5,884 bases of DNA from JAXDLW01 sp050998755 (GTDB lineage: Bacteria; Chloroflexota; Dormibacteria; DASZGP01): the NCBI GenBank assembly GCA_050998755.1, contig JBPCPW010000022.1, forward strand, positions 1-5,884, written 5' to 3'. Made by a program: the position numbers and the translations under genes. Below the pieces are notes generated by a model. The model was not told the origin of the DNA. It saw only the letters and a program-made list of their open reading frames with translations, and ran no database searches. Positions 1 to 5,545 of this stretch are shown here, piece by piece; the stretch's first letter is position 1; every line of letters starts with the position of its first letter.

Positions 1-1663
1 TTTGCATTTTAGTGGCATCCAGGACGGTGACTGTCTGGCGAATCTGGACTACGTCGCCAACAGCGACGGTGACTTTCAGGAGCAGGCCCTGCATCTGCGC
101 CGACAGGGCCCCCGCAGCGGGTGTACCCGCCGGTGCGCCGGCTGTGGGTGCGGGTGAAATGCCTCCGGGTGGCGCGGCCGCGCCGGCAACGGCGACGGCA
201 CCGGTCGGCAGCACCTTGACCTCAAAGCGCTCGCCATCCACCTCGACGGTGTAGGCCGCGCCCGAGCCATCGCCCGCCGCCGTCTGCTGGCGGGCCTCCC
301 TGCGTTTCTGGATCTTCTCCTCGCCGCCCTCGCCGCGCAGGTAGCGCAGAGCGGCGACCGGGAAGAGGATGAAACTGAGGAGGTCCTCATCGCTGAACTT
401 GCGTATCCCTGCAGTGGTCAGGTCTTTGCGAGCCTTCTCCACCAGTGGGTCGAGGAGATCGGCGGGGCGGACCGTGATCGCCTGCTCATCGCGCATGATG
501 CGGCGGCGCAGCGTCGGATTCACCTTCCCGGGCGGCTCGCCGAAGAGGCCGGCGAAGTAGTCGTGGGTCTCCGGCAGGACCTCGTCATAGCGCTCCCCCG
601 AGAGCACGTTGGCCACCGCCTGGGCCGCGACCACCTGGGACGCGGGAGTGACCAGCGGTGGGTAGCCCATCTCCTCGCGGACCCGGCTGATCTCCTCGAG
701 CACGTCCGGCAACTTCTTCTCCGCACCCTTCTGTCGCAGCTCTGCCTCGATGCGCTGGAACATCCAGGCCGGGATCTGGTACGTCGCCACCCGCGTGTCG
801 GTCATCTGGGCACTGGCTTCCAGGTAGGGCGTGTACTTGATCAGCAGGTCCTCGAACTTGACCTTGATCTGGCTGAGCAACTGGGCGTCGAGCCCGGTCT
901 CCCGCCGCGTACCCGCCAGCGCCGCGACCATCGACTCGGTCGGCGGTTGCGAGGCACCCCAGGCAAAGGGCGAGATCGAGGTGTCGATCGAATCCGCGCC
1001 GGCTTCGACTGCGGCCATCGCCGCCATGGGGCCCATGCCGGAGGTGCAGTGGGTGTGAAACGCCACCGGCAGGTCGGCGGCCTTGCGAACGGCGGCCACC
1101 AGCTTGGCCGCTTCGGTTGGAGTGATCAGCCCGGCCATGTCCTTGATGCAGATGGAGTCACAGCCCAGGTGCACCAGTTCGCGGGCCAGCGCGGAGAACG
1201 AGCGGACGGTGTGCACCGGGCTGGTGGTGTAGCAGATGGCCCCCTGTACGTGGCGGCCCGCGACCTTGGCGGCCTTGATCGGAACCACCATGTTGCGCAG
1301 GTCATTGAGGCCGTCGTAGATGCGGAAGATGTCGACACCGGCAACCGCCGCCCGTTCCACAAAGAGCCGCACCACGTCGTCCGGGTAGGACTTGTAGCCC
1401 ACCAGGTTCTGGCCGCGAAGCAGCATCTGCAGCGGTGTGTCCCGCACCACCCGCTTGAGCTCCCGCAGGCGCTGCCAGGGGTCTTCGTTGAGGTAGCGCA
1501 GGCAGGCCTCGAAGGTGGCACCACCCCAGACCTCCAGGGCGTGGTAGCCGACCCTGTCGAGGTCGGGCGCGACAGCCACCATGTCCTCGGTTCGCATGCG
1601 CGACTGAATCAGGGACTGGTTGGCGTCGCGGAAAACCGTTTCGGTTATTCGCGTCCGCGGCAC
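1..1663 (-). CDS. Biotin-dependent carboxyltransferase, oxaloacetate decarboxylase alpha / pyruvate carboxylase subunit B type (3' end cut by window)
   Basis: The product moves a carboxyl group between an oxo-acid (oxaloacetate/pyruvate) and protein-bound biotin. About 554 residues are visible. The N-terminal half is the TIM-barrel carboxyltransferase: RDANQS (12-17), ALEVWGGATF (42-51), LLRGQN (81-86), the CIKDMAG loop with K174 as the expected carboxylated, metal-bridging lysine, and the metal ligands HTH (203-205). A PYC/OADA-like helical region follows, then an Ala/Pro-rich linker (about 484-510) and a C-terminal biotinyl domain with DATKM, where K552 is the biotin site. The frame leaves the window right after it, so the last strands are missing. 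The GTG at 1663 is the only possible start, because an in-frame TAG lies four codons upstream. No clear ribosome binding site is seen. It lies 20 bp behind the hydrolase gene. Several conserved positions differ from the family (RDAHQS, PGGM, AMKM). The exact reaction (decarboxylase, pyruvate carboxylase B or transcarboxylase) depends on partners not in view. Confidence 0.9.
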   Translation of the reverse strand, partial: MPRTRITETVFRDANQSLIQSRMRTEDMVAVAPDLDRVGYHALEVWGGATFEACLRYLNEDPWQRLRELKRVVRDTPLQMLLRGQNLVGYKSYPDDVVRLFVERAAVAGVDIFRIYDGLNDLRNMVVPIKAAKVAGRHVQGAICYTTSPVHTVRSFSALARELVHLGCDSICIKDMAGLITPTEAAKLVAAVRKAADLPVAFHTHCTSGMGPMAAMAAVEAGADSIDTSISPFAWGASQPPTESMVAALAGTRRETGLDAQLLSQIKVKFEDLLIKYTPYLEASAQMTDTRVATYQIPAWMFQRIEAELRQKGAEKKLPDVLEEISRVREEMGYPPLVTPASQVVAAQAVANVLSGERYDEVLPETHDYFAGLFGEPPGKVNPTLRRRIMRDEQAITVRPADLLDPLVEKARKDLTTAGIRKFSDEDLLSFILFPVAALRYLRGEGGEEKIQKRREARQQTAAGDGSGAAYTVEVDGERFEVKVLPTGAVAVAGAAAPPGGISPAPTAGAPAGTPAAGALSAQMQGLLLKVTVAVGDVVQIRQTVTVLDATKMQ

Positions 1664-1683
1664 GGGGACATTCTAAGTACGGG

Positions 1684-2592
1684 TCAGGCCTGCAGGAACT
1701 CCACGATGTGGGTCGCTATCAACTCGCCCTGGTCCTCCTGGAGGAAATGCGACGCCTGAGGGATGGTGATCATCGGCCCAGCGCCGGGGATGCGCTCGAC
1801 GAAGCGCTCACCGGTCTGAAGCTGGAAGATCGGGTCCGAGTCGCTGAAAGCCACCAGGGCGGGCTTGCTCCATTTCTTCAATCGGTCGGCGGTCGCGATG
1901 GCCTCCGCGGCGCCCGGCGCTTCCGTGGAGGTCGGCACGATCAGCGGGAAGGCCGATACCCCCCACTTGGATTCCGGCACCGGGAACGGCGCCTCGTAAC
2001 CGGCGAGGACCTCCGGCGCGGGCTCGGTCAGACAGGCGCCCTTGACCAGCATGCCCACAGGGACGTCCGGCTTGACCTTGTCGACGAAGTCGTGGAAGTC
2101 CCACCATGCCTGAGGCATCTTCGATTCGCCGCTGAGGATCCCGGTATTCAGGATCACCAGCCGCGAGAACAGGTCGTCCATCTCGGTGGCCACGCGCAGC
2201 CCGATTGGTCCCCCCCAGTCCTGCACCACCACGGTGATGTTCTCCAGGTCCAGCTCGTCGACCAGGCGCTTGATGGATTCGACGTGGCGGTCGTACGTGT
2301 ACCACTCCAGGCTCTGTGGCTTGTCGGAGCGACCAAAGCCGAAGTAGTCGGGCGCGATCACCCGATATCCGGCATCGGCCAGCGGCTGGATCATCTTGCG
2401 ATAGAGGAATGACCAGGTCGGCTCGCCATGCAGCAGGAGCACCGGGTCGCCCTCTGCCGGTCCCTCCTCGAGGTAGTGCATGCGCAGGCTGTTGCCGTGG
2501 TCCACCATCCCGTACATCTCGAAGTAGTGGGGCTTGAAGTCGTAACCGGGAAGGTTGGCGAAGCGCTCATCGGGGGTGCGGTAGACGTCCAC
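1684..2592 (-). CDS. Haloalkane dehalogenase-like alpha/beta hydrolase (subfamily I)
   Basis: A 302-residue cytoplasmic alpha/beta hydrolase. Haloalkane dehalogenases hydrolyse a carbon-halogen bond to give an alcohol, halide and proton. The N-terminus RTPDERFANLPGYDF (5-19) is typical of the type I subfamily and supports the GTG start at 2592. The oxyanion/halide motif HGEPTW is at 55-60, and the nucleophile is D125 in VVQDWGG, followed by the halide-binding W126. The cap region carries W163/W164 and an APFP motif (201-204). The acid is most likely D253 in SDSDP, and the base is H282 in ASHFLQED. Length matches the family at about 300 residues. A modest insertion (MYGMVDHGNS) sits before the first strand compared with the usual VDGLRMHY. 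The carboxyltransferase follows after 20 bp on the same strand. The catalytic set is complete, but related members may act on other esters or epoxides, so the substrate is an inference. No signal peptide is seen. Confidence 0.88.
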   Translation of the reverse strand: MDVYRTPDERFANLPGYDFKPHYFEMYGMVDHGNSLRMHYLEEGPAEGDPVLLLHGEPTWSFLYRKMIQPLADAGYRVIAPDYFGFGRSDKPQSLEWYTYDRHVESIKRLVDELDLENITVVVQDWGGPIGLRVATEMDDLFSRLVILNTGILSGESKMPQAWWDFHDFVDKVKPDVPVGMLVKGACLTEPAPEVLAGYEAPFPVPESKWGVSAFPLIVPTSTEAPGAAEAIATADRLKKWSKPALVAFSDSDPIFQLQTGERFVERIPGAGPMITIPQASHFLQEDQGELIATHIVEFLQA

Positions 2593-2598
2593 CCGCCT

Positions 2599-2604
2599 AT
2601 TGTC
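2599..2604 (-). promoter_or_regulatory. Possible -10 box of a leaderless hydrolase transcript
   Basis: On the minus strand the hexamer GACAAT is followed by six bases (AGGCGG) and then the GTG start at 2592. This spacing places the transcription start at or next to the start codon, as in leaderless mRNAs of high-GC bacteria. No clear -35 box is seen. AGGCGG resembles a Shine-Dalgarno sequence but abuts the start codon, too close to work as one. Confidence 0.35.
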
Positions 2605-2668
2605 GCCGCTCGCCGACGTGATGTGCGGTGCGGCCGAGGGCGGACCTCTTACTGTTGTGCACCCAAGC

Positions 2669-2674
2669 TACAAT
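2669..2674 (+). promoter_or_regulatory. Probable -10 box of the vapBC operon
   Basis: TACAAT lies in the most AT-rich part of the window, 31 bp before the first ATG candidate of the antitoxin. Transcription would begin near 2681. No good -35 hexamer is found at 16-18 bp upstream (CTCTTA is the nearest), which fits a promoter relying mainly on the -10 box. It is embedded in the palindrome TACAATGTA, a plausible site for autorepression. Confidence 0.4.
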
Positions 2675-2712
2675 GTATTTACTGGAGTACATGATGAAGT
2701 TGGTATGTACAT
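2669..2712 (+). promoter_or_regulatory. Cluster of TGTA/TACA palindromes, candidate VapB operator
   Basis: Three linked motifs are visible: TACA-A-TGTA at 2669-2677, GTACAT at 2687-2692, and the perfect 8-bp palindrome ATGTACAT at 2705-2712. GTACAT (2687-2692) and ATGTAC (2705-2710) form an inverted repeat with 6-bp arms and a 12-bp spacer. They cover the -10 box, the ribosome binding region and both antitoxin ATG candidates. VapB antitoxins, alone or with VapC, commonly bind palindromes in their own promoter, so this is a reasonable operator. That role is inferred from position and symmetry only. Confidence 0.4.
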
Positions 2713-2723
2713 GGAGAGCTTGA
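2691..2723 (+). CDS. Possible 10-codon leader ORF overlapping the vapB start
   Basis: ATG ATG at 2691/2694 sits 3 or 6 nt behind GGAG (2684-2687), the best Shine-Dalgarno match in this leader. It opens the ORF MMKLVCTWRA, which stops at TGA 2721-2723, in a different frame from vapB and across both vapB ATG candidates. It may be a coupling or leader peptide, or a relic of an older antitoxin start lost by frameshift. It is too short to be supported by its sequence alone. Confidence 0.2.
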   Translation: MMKLVCTWRA

Positions 2724-2995
2724 AGACCGCCTTGAAAGGCACAACCACGCTCAAAATCACCACGCTGAAAATCACGTCGAGTGGCCAGATCTCGCTGCCC
2801 GCCGCGGTACGGCGCCGCTGGGGATCGCGACGCGTGATCGTCGATGACCAGGGAGACCGCGTCTTGCTGCGCCCACTATCCGATGACCCGATCGGGGAGG
2901 CGCTGGGGTCACTGGCTGGTAGGGGGCCCTCTTCCGAGCAGCTGCGGAAGGCGGCCCGCGCCGAGGACGGGTCTAGCCGGAGACCAAAGCAGTAG
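2705..2995 (+). CDS. vapB: AbrB/MazE-fold antitoxin, VapB type
   Basis: A 96-residue antitoxin predicted to neutralise the VapC encoded immediately downstream and to repress its own promoter. The swapped-hairpin AbrB/SpoVT DNA-binding domain runs from about residue 14 to 57: LKITSSGQISLPAAVRRRWG followed by RRVIVDDQGDRVLLRP. The C-terminal tail (about 60-96, rich in Arg, Glu and Ala) is the expected toxin-wrapping segment. The start is uncertain. ATG 2705 has a weak GAAG (2696-2699) upstream, and ATG 2711 and TTG 2732 are alternatives. All leave the domain intact. A 15-bp tandem duplication repeats the strand TTLKI just before the domain. The stop TAG (2993-2995) overlaps the proposed start of the toxin. 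The family is clear; the operator and partner are inferred from layout. Confidence 0.8.
   Translation: MYMESLKTALKGTTTLKITTLKITSSGQISLPAAVRRRWGSRRVIVDDQGDRVLLRPLSDDPIGEALGSLAGRGPSSEQLRKAARAEDGSSRRPKQ
2744..2773 (+). repeat. 15-bp tandem duplication inside vapB
   Basis: ACCACGCTCAAAATC (2744-2758) is followed directly by ACCACGCTGAAAATC (2759-2773), differing at one base (C/G). The in-frame copy encodes TTLKI twice and so doubles the first beta-strand at the edge of the AbrB fold. The single, silent mismatch suggests a fairly recent duplication. Confidence 0.85.
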
Positions 2996-3429
2996 CCGTT
3001 CTGGACGCCTACGCACTCATCGCCGCCCTGCGCGACGAGCCCGCCCGCGGCGAGGTGGAGGGCTTGCTGCGGGACTTGGAGCGACCCGCGCGGGTGGCCG
3101 CGATAAACCTCGCCGAGGTCATTGACCAGCTTGTGCGGGTGTCCGGCTGGGACGCCTCAGGGGTGCAGGACCGGCTGGATCTGCTGGAGTTGGGGGGATT
3201 AGTGGCGCTGGCTACCGATCGCCGGCTGGCGGTGCTGGGCGGTCATGTCCGGGCATCGTTCTACAACCGGAAAACCTGCCAGGTGTCGCTCGCAGATTGC
3301 GTGGCGGTCGCGACGGCCCAGGATGCTGCGGACTCGCTGGCGACCAGCGATCCCGACCTGGCAGCTGTCGCCAGGCAACTCGGGGTTGTCATCATTCCCC
3401 TCCCCGATTCAGAAGGGCGGCGCCCCTAG
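2992..3429 (+). CDS. vapC: PIN-domain ribonuclease toxin, VapC type, with non-canonical start
   Basis: A magnesium-dependent RNase toxin of a type II TA pair. Read from GTA 2992 it has 145 residues and begins (M)AVLDAYALIAALRDEP. The four PIN acidic residues are present: D5 (LDAY), E42 (NLAEVI), D102 (SLADCVAVATA) and D120 (ATSDPDLA). The end, LPDSEG, is typical of this subfamily. The only ordinary start in the frame is GTG 3055, which would delete strand 1 and D5 and so give an inactive protein. The frame is open only back to the TAG at 2974-2976, and the start-like codons in between are GTA 2992, GTT 2998 and CTG 3001. GTA overlaps the vapB stop as GTAG, exactly where a coupled GTG or ATG would be expected. 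The gene either uses a rare start, has lost its start by one substitution, or carries a sequence error. Its stop shares a CTAG with purE on the other strand. Confidence 0.78.
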   Translation, partial: VAVLDAYALIAALRDEPARGEVEGLLRDLERPARVAAINLAEVIDQLVRVSGWDASGVQDRLDLLELGGLVALATDRRLAVLGGHVRASFYNRKTCQVSLADCVAVATAQDAADSLATSDPDLAAVARQLGVVIIPLPDSEGRRP

Positions 3430-3899
3430 GCCTGCTCCCTGGCAGCGGCGACAAACCCATCGCGCAGGGCCTGGTACTTCTGGCCCGCCTCAGGCCGGGA
3501 CAGTCCGATGATCTGCGTGGCCAGGTAAGCGGCATTCTTGGCCCCAGCCTCGCCGATGGCCACCGTCGCCACCGGGATGCCCGGGGGCATCTGGACGATC
3601 GCCAGCAGGGAGTCCACACCGTTCAGGTGCCCGGATGCCAGGGGCACCCCGATCACCGGCAGCGTGGTGTGGGCAGCGATCGTCCCGGGGAGCGCCGCGG
3701 CCATGCCGGCACCGGCCACAACGACCTTGATCCCGCGATCGCGGAGTCCCCTGGCCCACTCCGCCGTGAGCTCGGGGGTACGGTGCGCCGAGAGGACCTT
3801 GATCTCCGATTCGATGCCCATATCCGCCAGGGTGTCGGCGCATTTCTGGATGACCGGGAGATCCGACTTGCTGCCCACCACGATGCCGACTTCGATCAC
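3426..3899 (-). CDS. purE: N5-carboxyaminoimidazole ribonucleotide mutase, class I PurE
   Basis: A 157-residue cytoplasmic enzyme of de novo purine synthesis that converts N5-CAIR to CAIR (or carboxylates AIR in some lineages). Motifs: GIVVGSKSD (5-13), SAHRTP (37-42) with the catalytic histidine H39, GAGMAAALPG (63-72), VIGVP (82-86), and GVDSLLAIVQMPPGIPVAT (94-112). Length is normal for a single-domain class I PurE. The GTG at 3899 is chosen because it gives the family N-terminus and has GGAG (3907-3910) 7 nt upstream; a longer reading to 4040 only runs back through purD. It begins one base after the purD stop, so translation is coupled. At position 69 an alanine replaces the histidine normally seen in GGAAHLPG. 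No purK is in view, although N5-CAIR mutases need it. Its stop codon overlaps that of vapC. Confidence 0.95.
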   Translation of the reverse strand: MIEVGIVVGSKSDLPVIQKCADTLADMGIESEIKVLSAHRTPELTAEWARGLRDRGIKVVVAGAGMAAALPGTIAAHTTLPVIGVPLASGHLNGVDSLLAIVQMPPGIPVATVAIGEAGAKNAAYLATQIIGLSRPEAGQKYQALRDGFVAAAREQA

Positions 3900-3900
3900 T

Positions 3901-5187
3901 TCACTTCTCCCTTGCCGACCCGGCTGCGCCCAAGGCAACCTCGGCGATATCACGCCTGTAAAAAGAGCCATCGAAGGATATCCGGTCGACGTTCGCATAG
4001 ACCCTGCGCCGGGCCTCGGCACGGTCGGGTCCGCTAGCAACGATGGTCATCACCCGGCCGCCGGTGGTGAAGAACTCGCCGCGCTGGTAGGCGGTGCCGG
4101 CATGGAACGGGATCACCCCCGGGTCCAGCGCGGGCAACCCGCTGATGCGCTTGAACTTCTCGTAGTGCCCGGGGTAGCCACCCGACGCGATCACCACCCC
4201 AACGGTGGCCTCGCCGGTCCACTCCGGCTCCCAGGACCCCATGCCGCCGCGGGTGCAGGCCATGAACAGGTCGACGATGTCGGTCTTCAGCCGGGGCATC
4301 ACCACCTGGGCCTCGGGGTCGCCGAAACGAGCGTTGTACTCGACCACCCGCGGTCCGTCGGGTGTCAGCATGACCTGGACATAGAGGCAGCCGCGGTACG
4401 GGGTGCCGCGGCGCTTGAGCTCGTCGAGCACCGGCTGGGCACAGGTGCGGACGATGTCCGAGACCAACTGTGGGCCGCAGTCCTGGGGCGGGCTGTACAC
4501 CCCCATACCGCCGGTGTTGAGGCCAGTGTCACCCTCCCCCACACGCTTGTAGTCGCGGGCCGGGACCATTGGTTTGGCCACCTCCCCATCGCAGAAACAC
4601 ATCAGGCTCACCTCGCGGCCCGTCATGCGCTCCTCCAGGATGACGCTGGCGCCCGCCTCCCCAAAGGCCCGCTGCACCATGATCTTGTCGATCGCCGCCA
4701 CGGTCTCCTCGACCGTATCGCAGACCAGGACCCCCTTGCCCAGCGCCAGGCCGTCGGCCTTGACGACCAGCCCGGTGCCCATCTCGCGGGCGTGGACGCG
4801 GGCCTTCTCGGGGTTGCTGAAGAGCTCGAACCTCGCCGTGGGCACGCCGGCCGCGGCCATGATCTCCTTGGCGAACGCCTTGCTGCTCTCGATCCGCCCG
4901 GCGGCCGCGGTGGGGCCGAAGACCACCTTGCGCTCGGCCTCCAGGCGGTCGGCCACGCCTGCGGCTACAGCATCATCCGGGCCTATCACGGTGAGGTCGA
5001 TCCCCAGTTCGTTGACTGCGCGAAGGACCGCCGAGGGGTCCGTAGGCGTGACCTCGACGCTCGCGTTCAACGCCTGGGTGCCACCGTTGCCAGGTGCCGC
5101 GTAGACCATCTCGACCTGCGGCGACTGCAGACATTTCCAGAACAGCGCGTGTTCCCGCGCCCCCGAGCCGAGGATCAGAACCCTCAC
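3901..5187 (-). CDS. purD: Phosphoribosylamine-glycine ligase (GAR synthetase)
   Basis: A 428-residue ATP-grasp enzyme that joins phosphoribosylamine and glycine with ATP to give GAR, the second step of purine synthesis. N-domain: LGSGAREHAL (6-15) and APGNGG (31-36). ATP-grasp region: SSKAFAKEIM (101-110), VVKADGLALGKGVLV (141-155), EERMTGREVSL (185-195), NTGGMG (224-229), and EYNARFGDPEAQ (283-294) with the metal and ATP ligands. C-domain: FHAGT (361-365), TTGGRVMTIVASG (374-386) and FYRRDI (409-414). Length matches the family. The GTG at 5187 gives the normal MRVLILGSG start and is preceded by AAGGTGG. It overlaps the stop of the upstream toxin remnant as GTGA and is followed by purE after one base. 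LYVQVMLT replaces the common LYAGLMLT, a mild variant. All active-site motifs are intact. Confidence 0.97.
   Translation of the reverse strand: MRVLILGSGAREHALFWKCLQSPQVEMVYAAPGNGGTQALNASVEVTPTDPSAVLRAVNELGIDLTVIGPDDAVAAGVADRLEAERKVVFGPTAAAGRIESSKAFAKEIMAAAGVPTARFELFSNPEKARVHAREMGTGLVVKADGLALGKGVLVCDTVEETVAAIDKIMVQRAFGEAGASVILEERMTGREVSLMCFCDGEVAKPMVPARDYKRVGEGDTGLNTGGMGVYSPPQDCGPQLVSDIVRTCAQPVLDELKRRGTPYRGCLYVQVMLTPDGPRVVEYNARFGDPEAQVVMPRLKTDIVDLFMACTRGGMGSWEPEWTGEATVGVVIASGGYPGHYEKFKRISGLPALDPGVIPFHAGTAYQRGEFFTTGGRVMTIVASGPDRAEARRRVYANVDRISFDGSFYRRDIAEVALGAAGSAREK
3907..3910 (-). promoter_or_regulatory. Ribosome binding site of purE
   Basis: GGAG on the minus strand lies within the last codons of purD, 7 nt before GTG 3899. 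It fixes the purE start and indicates translational coupling to purD. Confidence 0.7.
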
Positions 5188-5270
5188 GGGACCACCTTGA
5201 TGGTGCGGTGGCGGCCGAGCCGGTAGACGCCGAAGTGATCCATCAGGAGGAGCAGCCCGGTATCCGTCAG
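5184..5270 (-). pseudogene. Internally deleted PIN-domain (VapC-like) toxin remnant, 28 codons
   Basis: The frame reads (L/M)TDTGLLLL followed directly by MDHFGVYRLGRHRTIKVVP and a stop. The first part matches strand 1 of PIN toxins (xxTDTGxLLA) with its catalytic Asp. The second matches the usual tail of such toxins (MDxxFxVYRxxGRxxIxxxxP). The roughly 100 residues between, holding the other acidic residues, are absent, so it cannot be an active nuclease. The join is in frame, and both junctions of an intact operon are kept: a CTG start overlaps the antitoxin stop (CTGA) and the stop overlaps the purD start (GTGA). It follows an RHH antitoxin, as an intact toxin would. Matches are from memory of the family pattern. 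A chance short ORF is possible but would not be expected to show both ends of the same fold. Confidence 0.55.
5192..5198 (-). promoter_or_regulatory. Ribosome binding site of purD
   Basis: AAGGTGG on the minus strand ends 4 nt before GTG 5187, with its AAGG core 7 nt upstream. It lies inside the KVV codons of the toxin remnant, so purD's translation signal is part of that reading frame. Confidence 0.6.
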
Positions 5271-5539
5271 GAGCGTGGGTTGATCACCCGGCGGTGCATC
5301 AGCTCGTCGCGGGACATCTCCTCGGCCATGTCCTGGTCGGTCGGCAAAGCTGGATGCGGCGGGCCACCGTCGTCCTGGATGATCAGGTCCTTGATCTGGT
5401 CCCAGACCGTGACGCTCACGATCTCGTCGACGCGGCGAGTGACGCCCTGCCGGATGATCTCGCACTCCGGCAGCTGCGCGGCTTGGGCCGCGCGCCGAAG
5501 ACGGCTCTCGAGAGCGACACCCAGCCGAACACTCTTCAT
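5267..5539 (-). CDS. Ribbon-helix-helix (CopG/MetJ-type) antitoxin-like protein
   Basis: A 90-residue protein with an N-terminal ribbon-helix-helix: strand KSVRLGVAL (2-10), helix ESRLRRAAQAAQL (11-23), turn, and helix ECEIIRQGVTRRVDEIV (25-41). Such domains dimerise and place the strand in the DNA major groove, and they serve as antitoxin and operon repressor for PIN toxins. The C-terminal half (about 45-90, acidic then basic) has no recognised fold and is probably the toxin-binding tail. ATG 5539 starts the strand exactly; a TTG at 5557 would add six residues. It is followed with a 4-nt overlap by a gutted toxin frame and then by purD, so it looks like an orphan antitoxin held inside a purine operon. 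It may still autoregulate that transcript. The toxin-binding role is inferred from context. Confidence 0.7.
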   Translation of the reverse strand: MKSVRLGVALESRLRRAAQAAQLPECEIIRQGVTRRVDEIVSVTVWDQIKDLIIQDDGGPPHPALPTDQDMAEEMSRDELMHRRVINPRS

Positions 5540-5545
5540 CGCTCG

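Noticed and set aside
1664..1683. Terminator or promoter between the hydrolase and carboxyltransferase genes
   Set aside because: The 20-bp gap shows no inverted repeat, no -10 box and no clear ribosome binding site.
563..1759. 398-codon plus-strand ORF
   Set aside because: It is antisense to the carboxyltransferase, whose conserved motifs are unmistakable. Its own translation is His/Arg/Gly-rich without motifs, typical of a shadow frame in high-GC DNA.
1708..2412. 234-codon plus-strand ORF
   Set aside because: It is antisense to the complete haloalkane dehalogenase, with no motif of its own.
2600..2704. Longer N-terminus for vapB from TTG 2600 or ATG 2621
   Set aside because: It would run through the likely -10 box and the palindromes, and the extra residues do not belong to the AbrB family.
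3426..4040. Longer 204-codon reading of purE
   Set aside because: The extra N-terminal residues run back through the purD coding end and match no PurE. GTG 3899 has a good ribosome binding site and gives the family N-terminus.
3538..5226. 562-codon plus-strand ORF
   Set aside because: It lies antisense across purE and purD and has low-complexity composition with no recognisable domain. Both minus-strand genes are complete.
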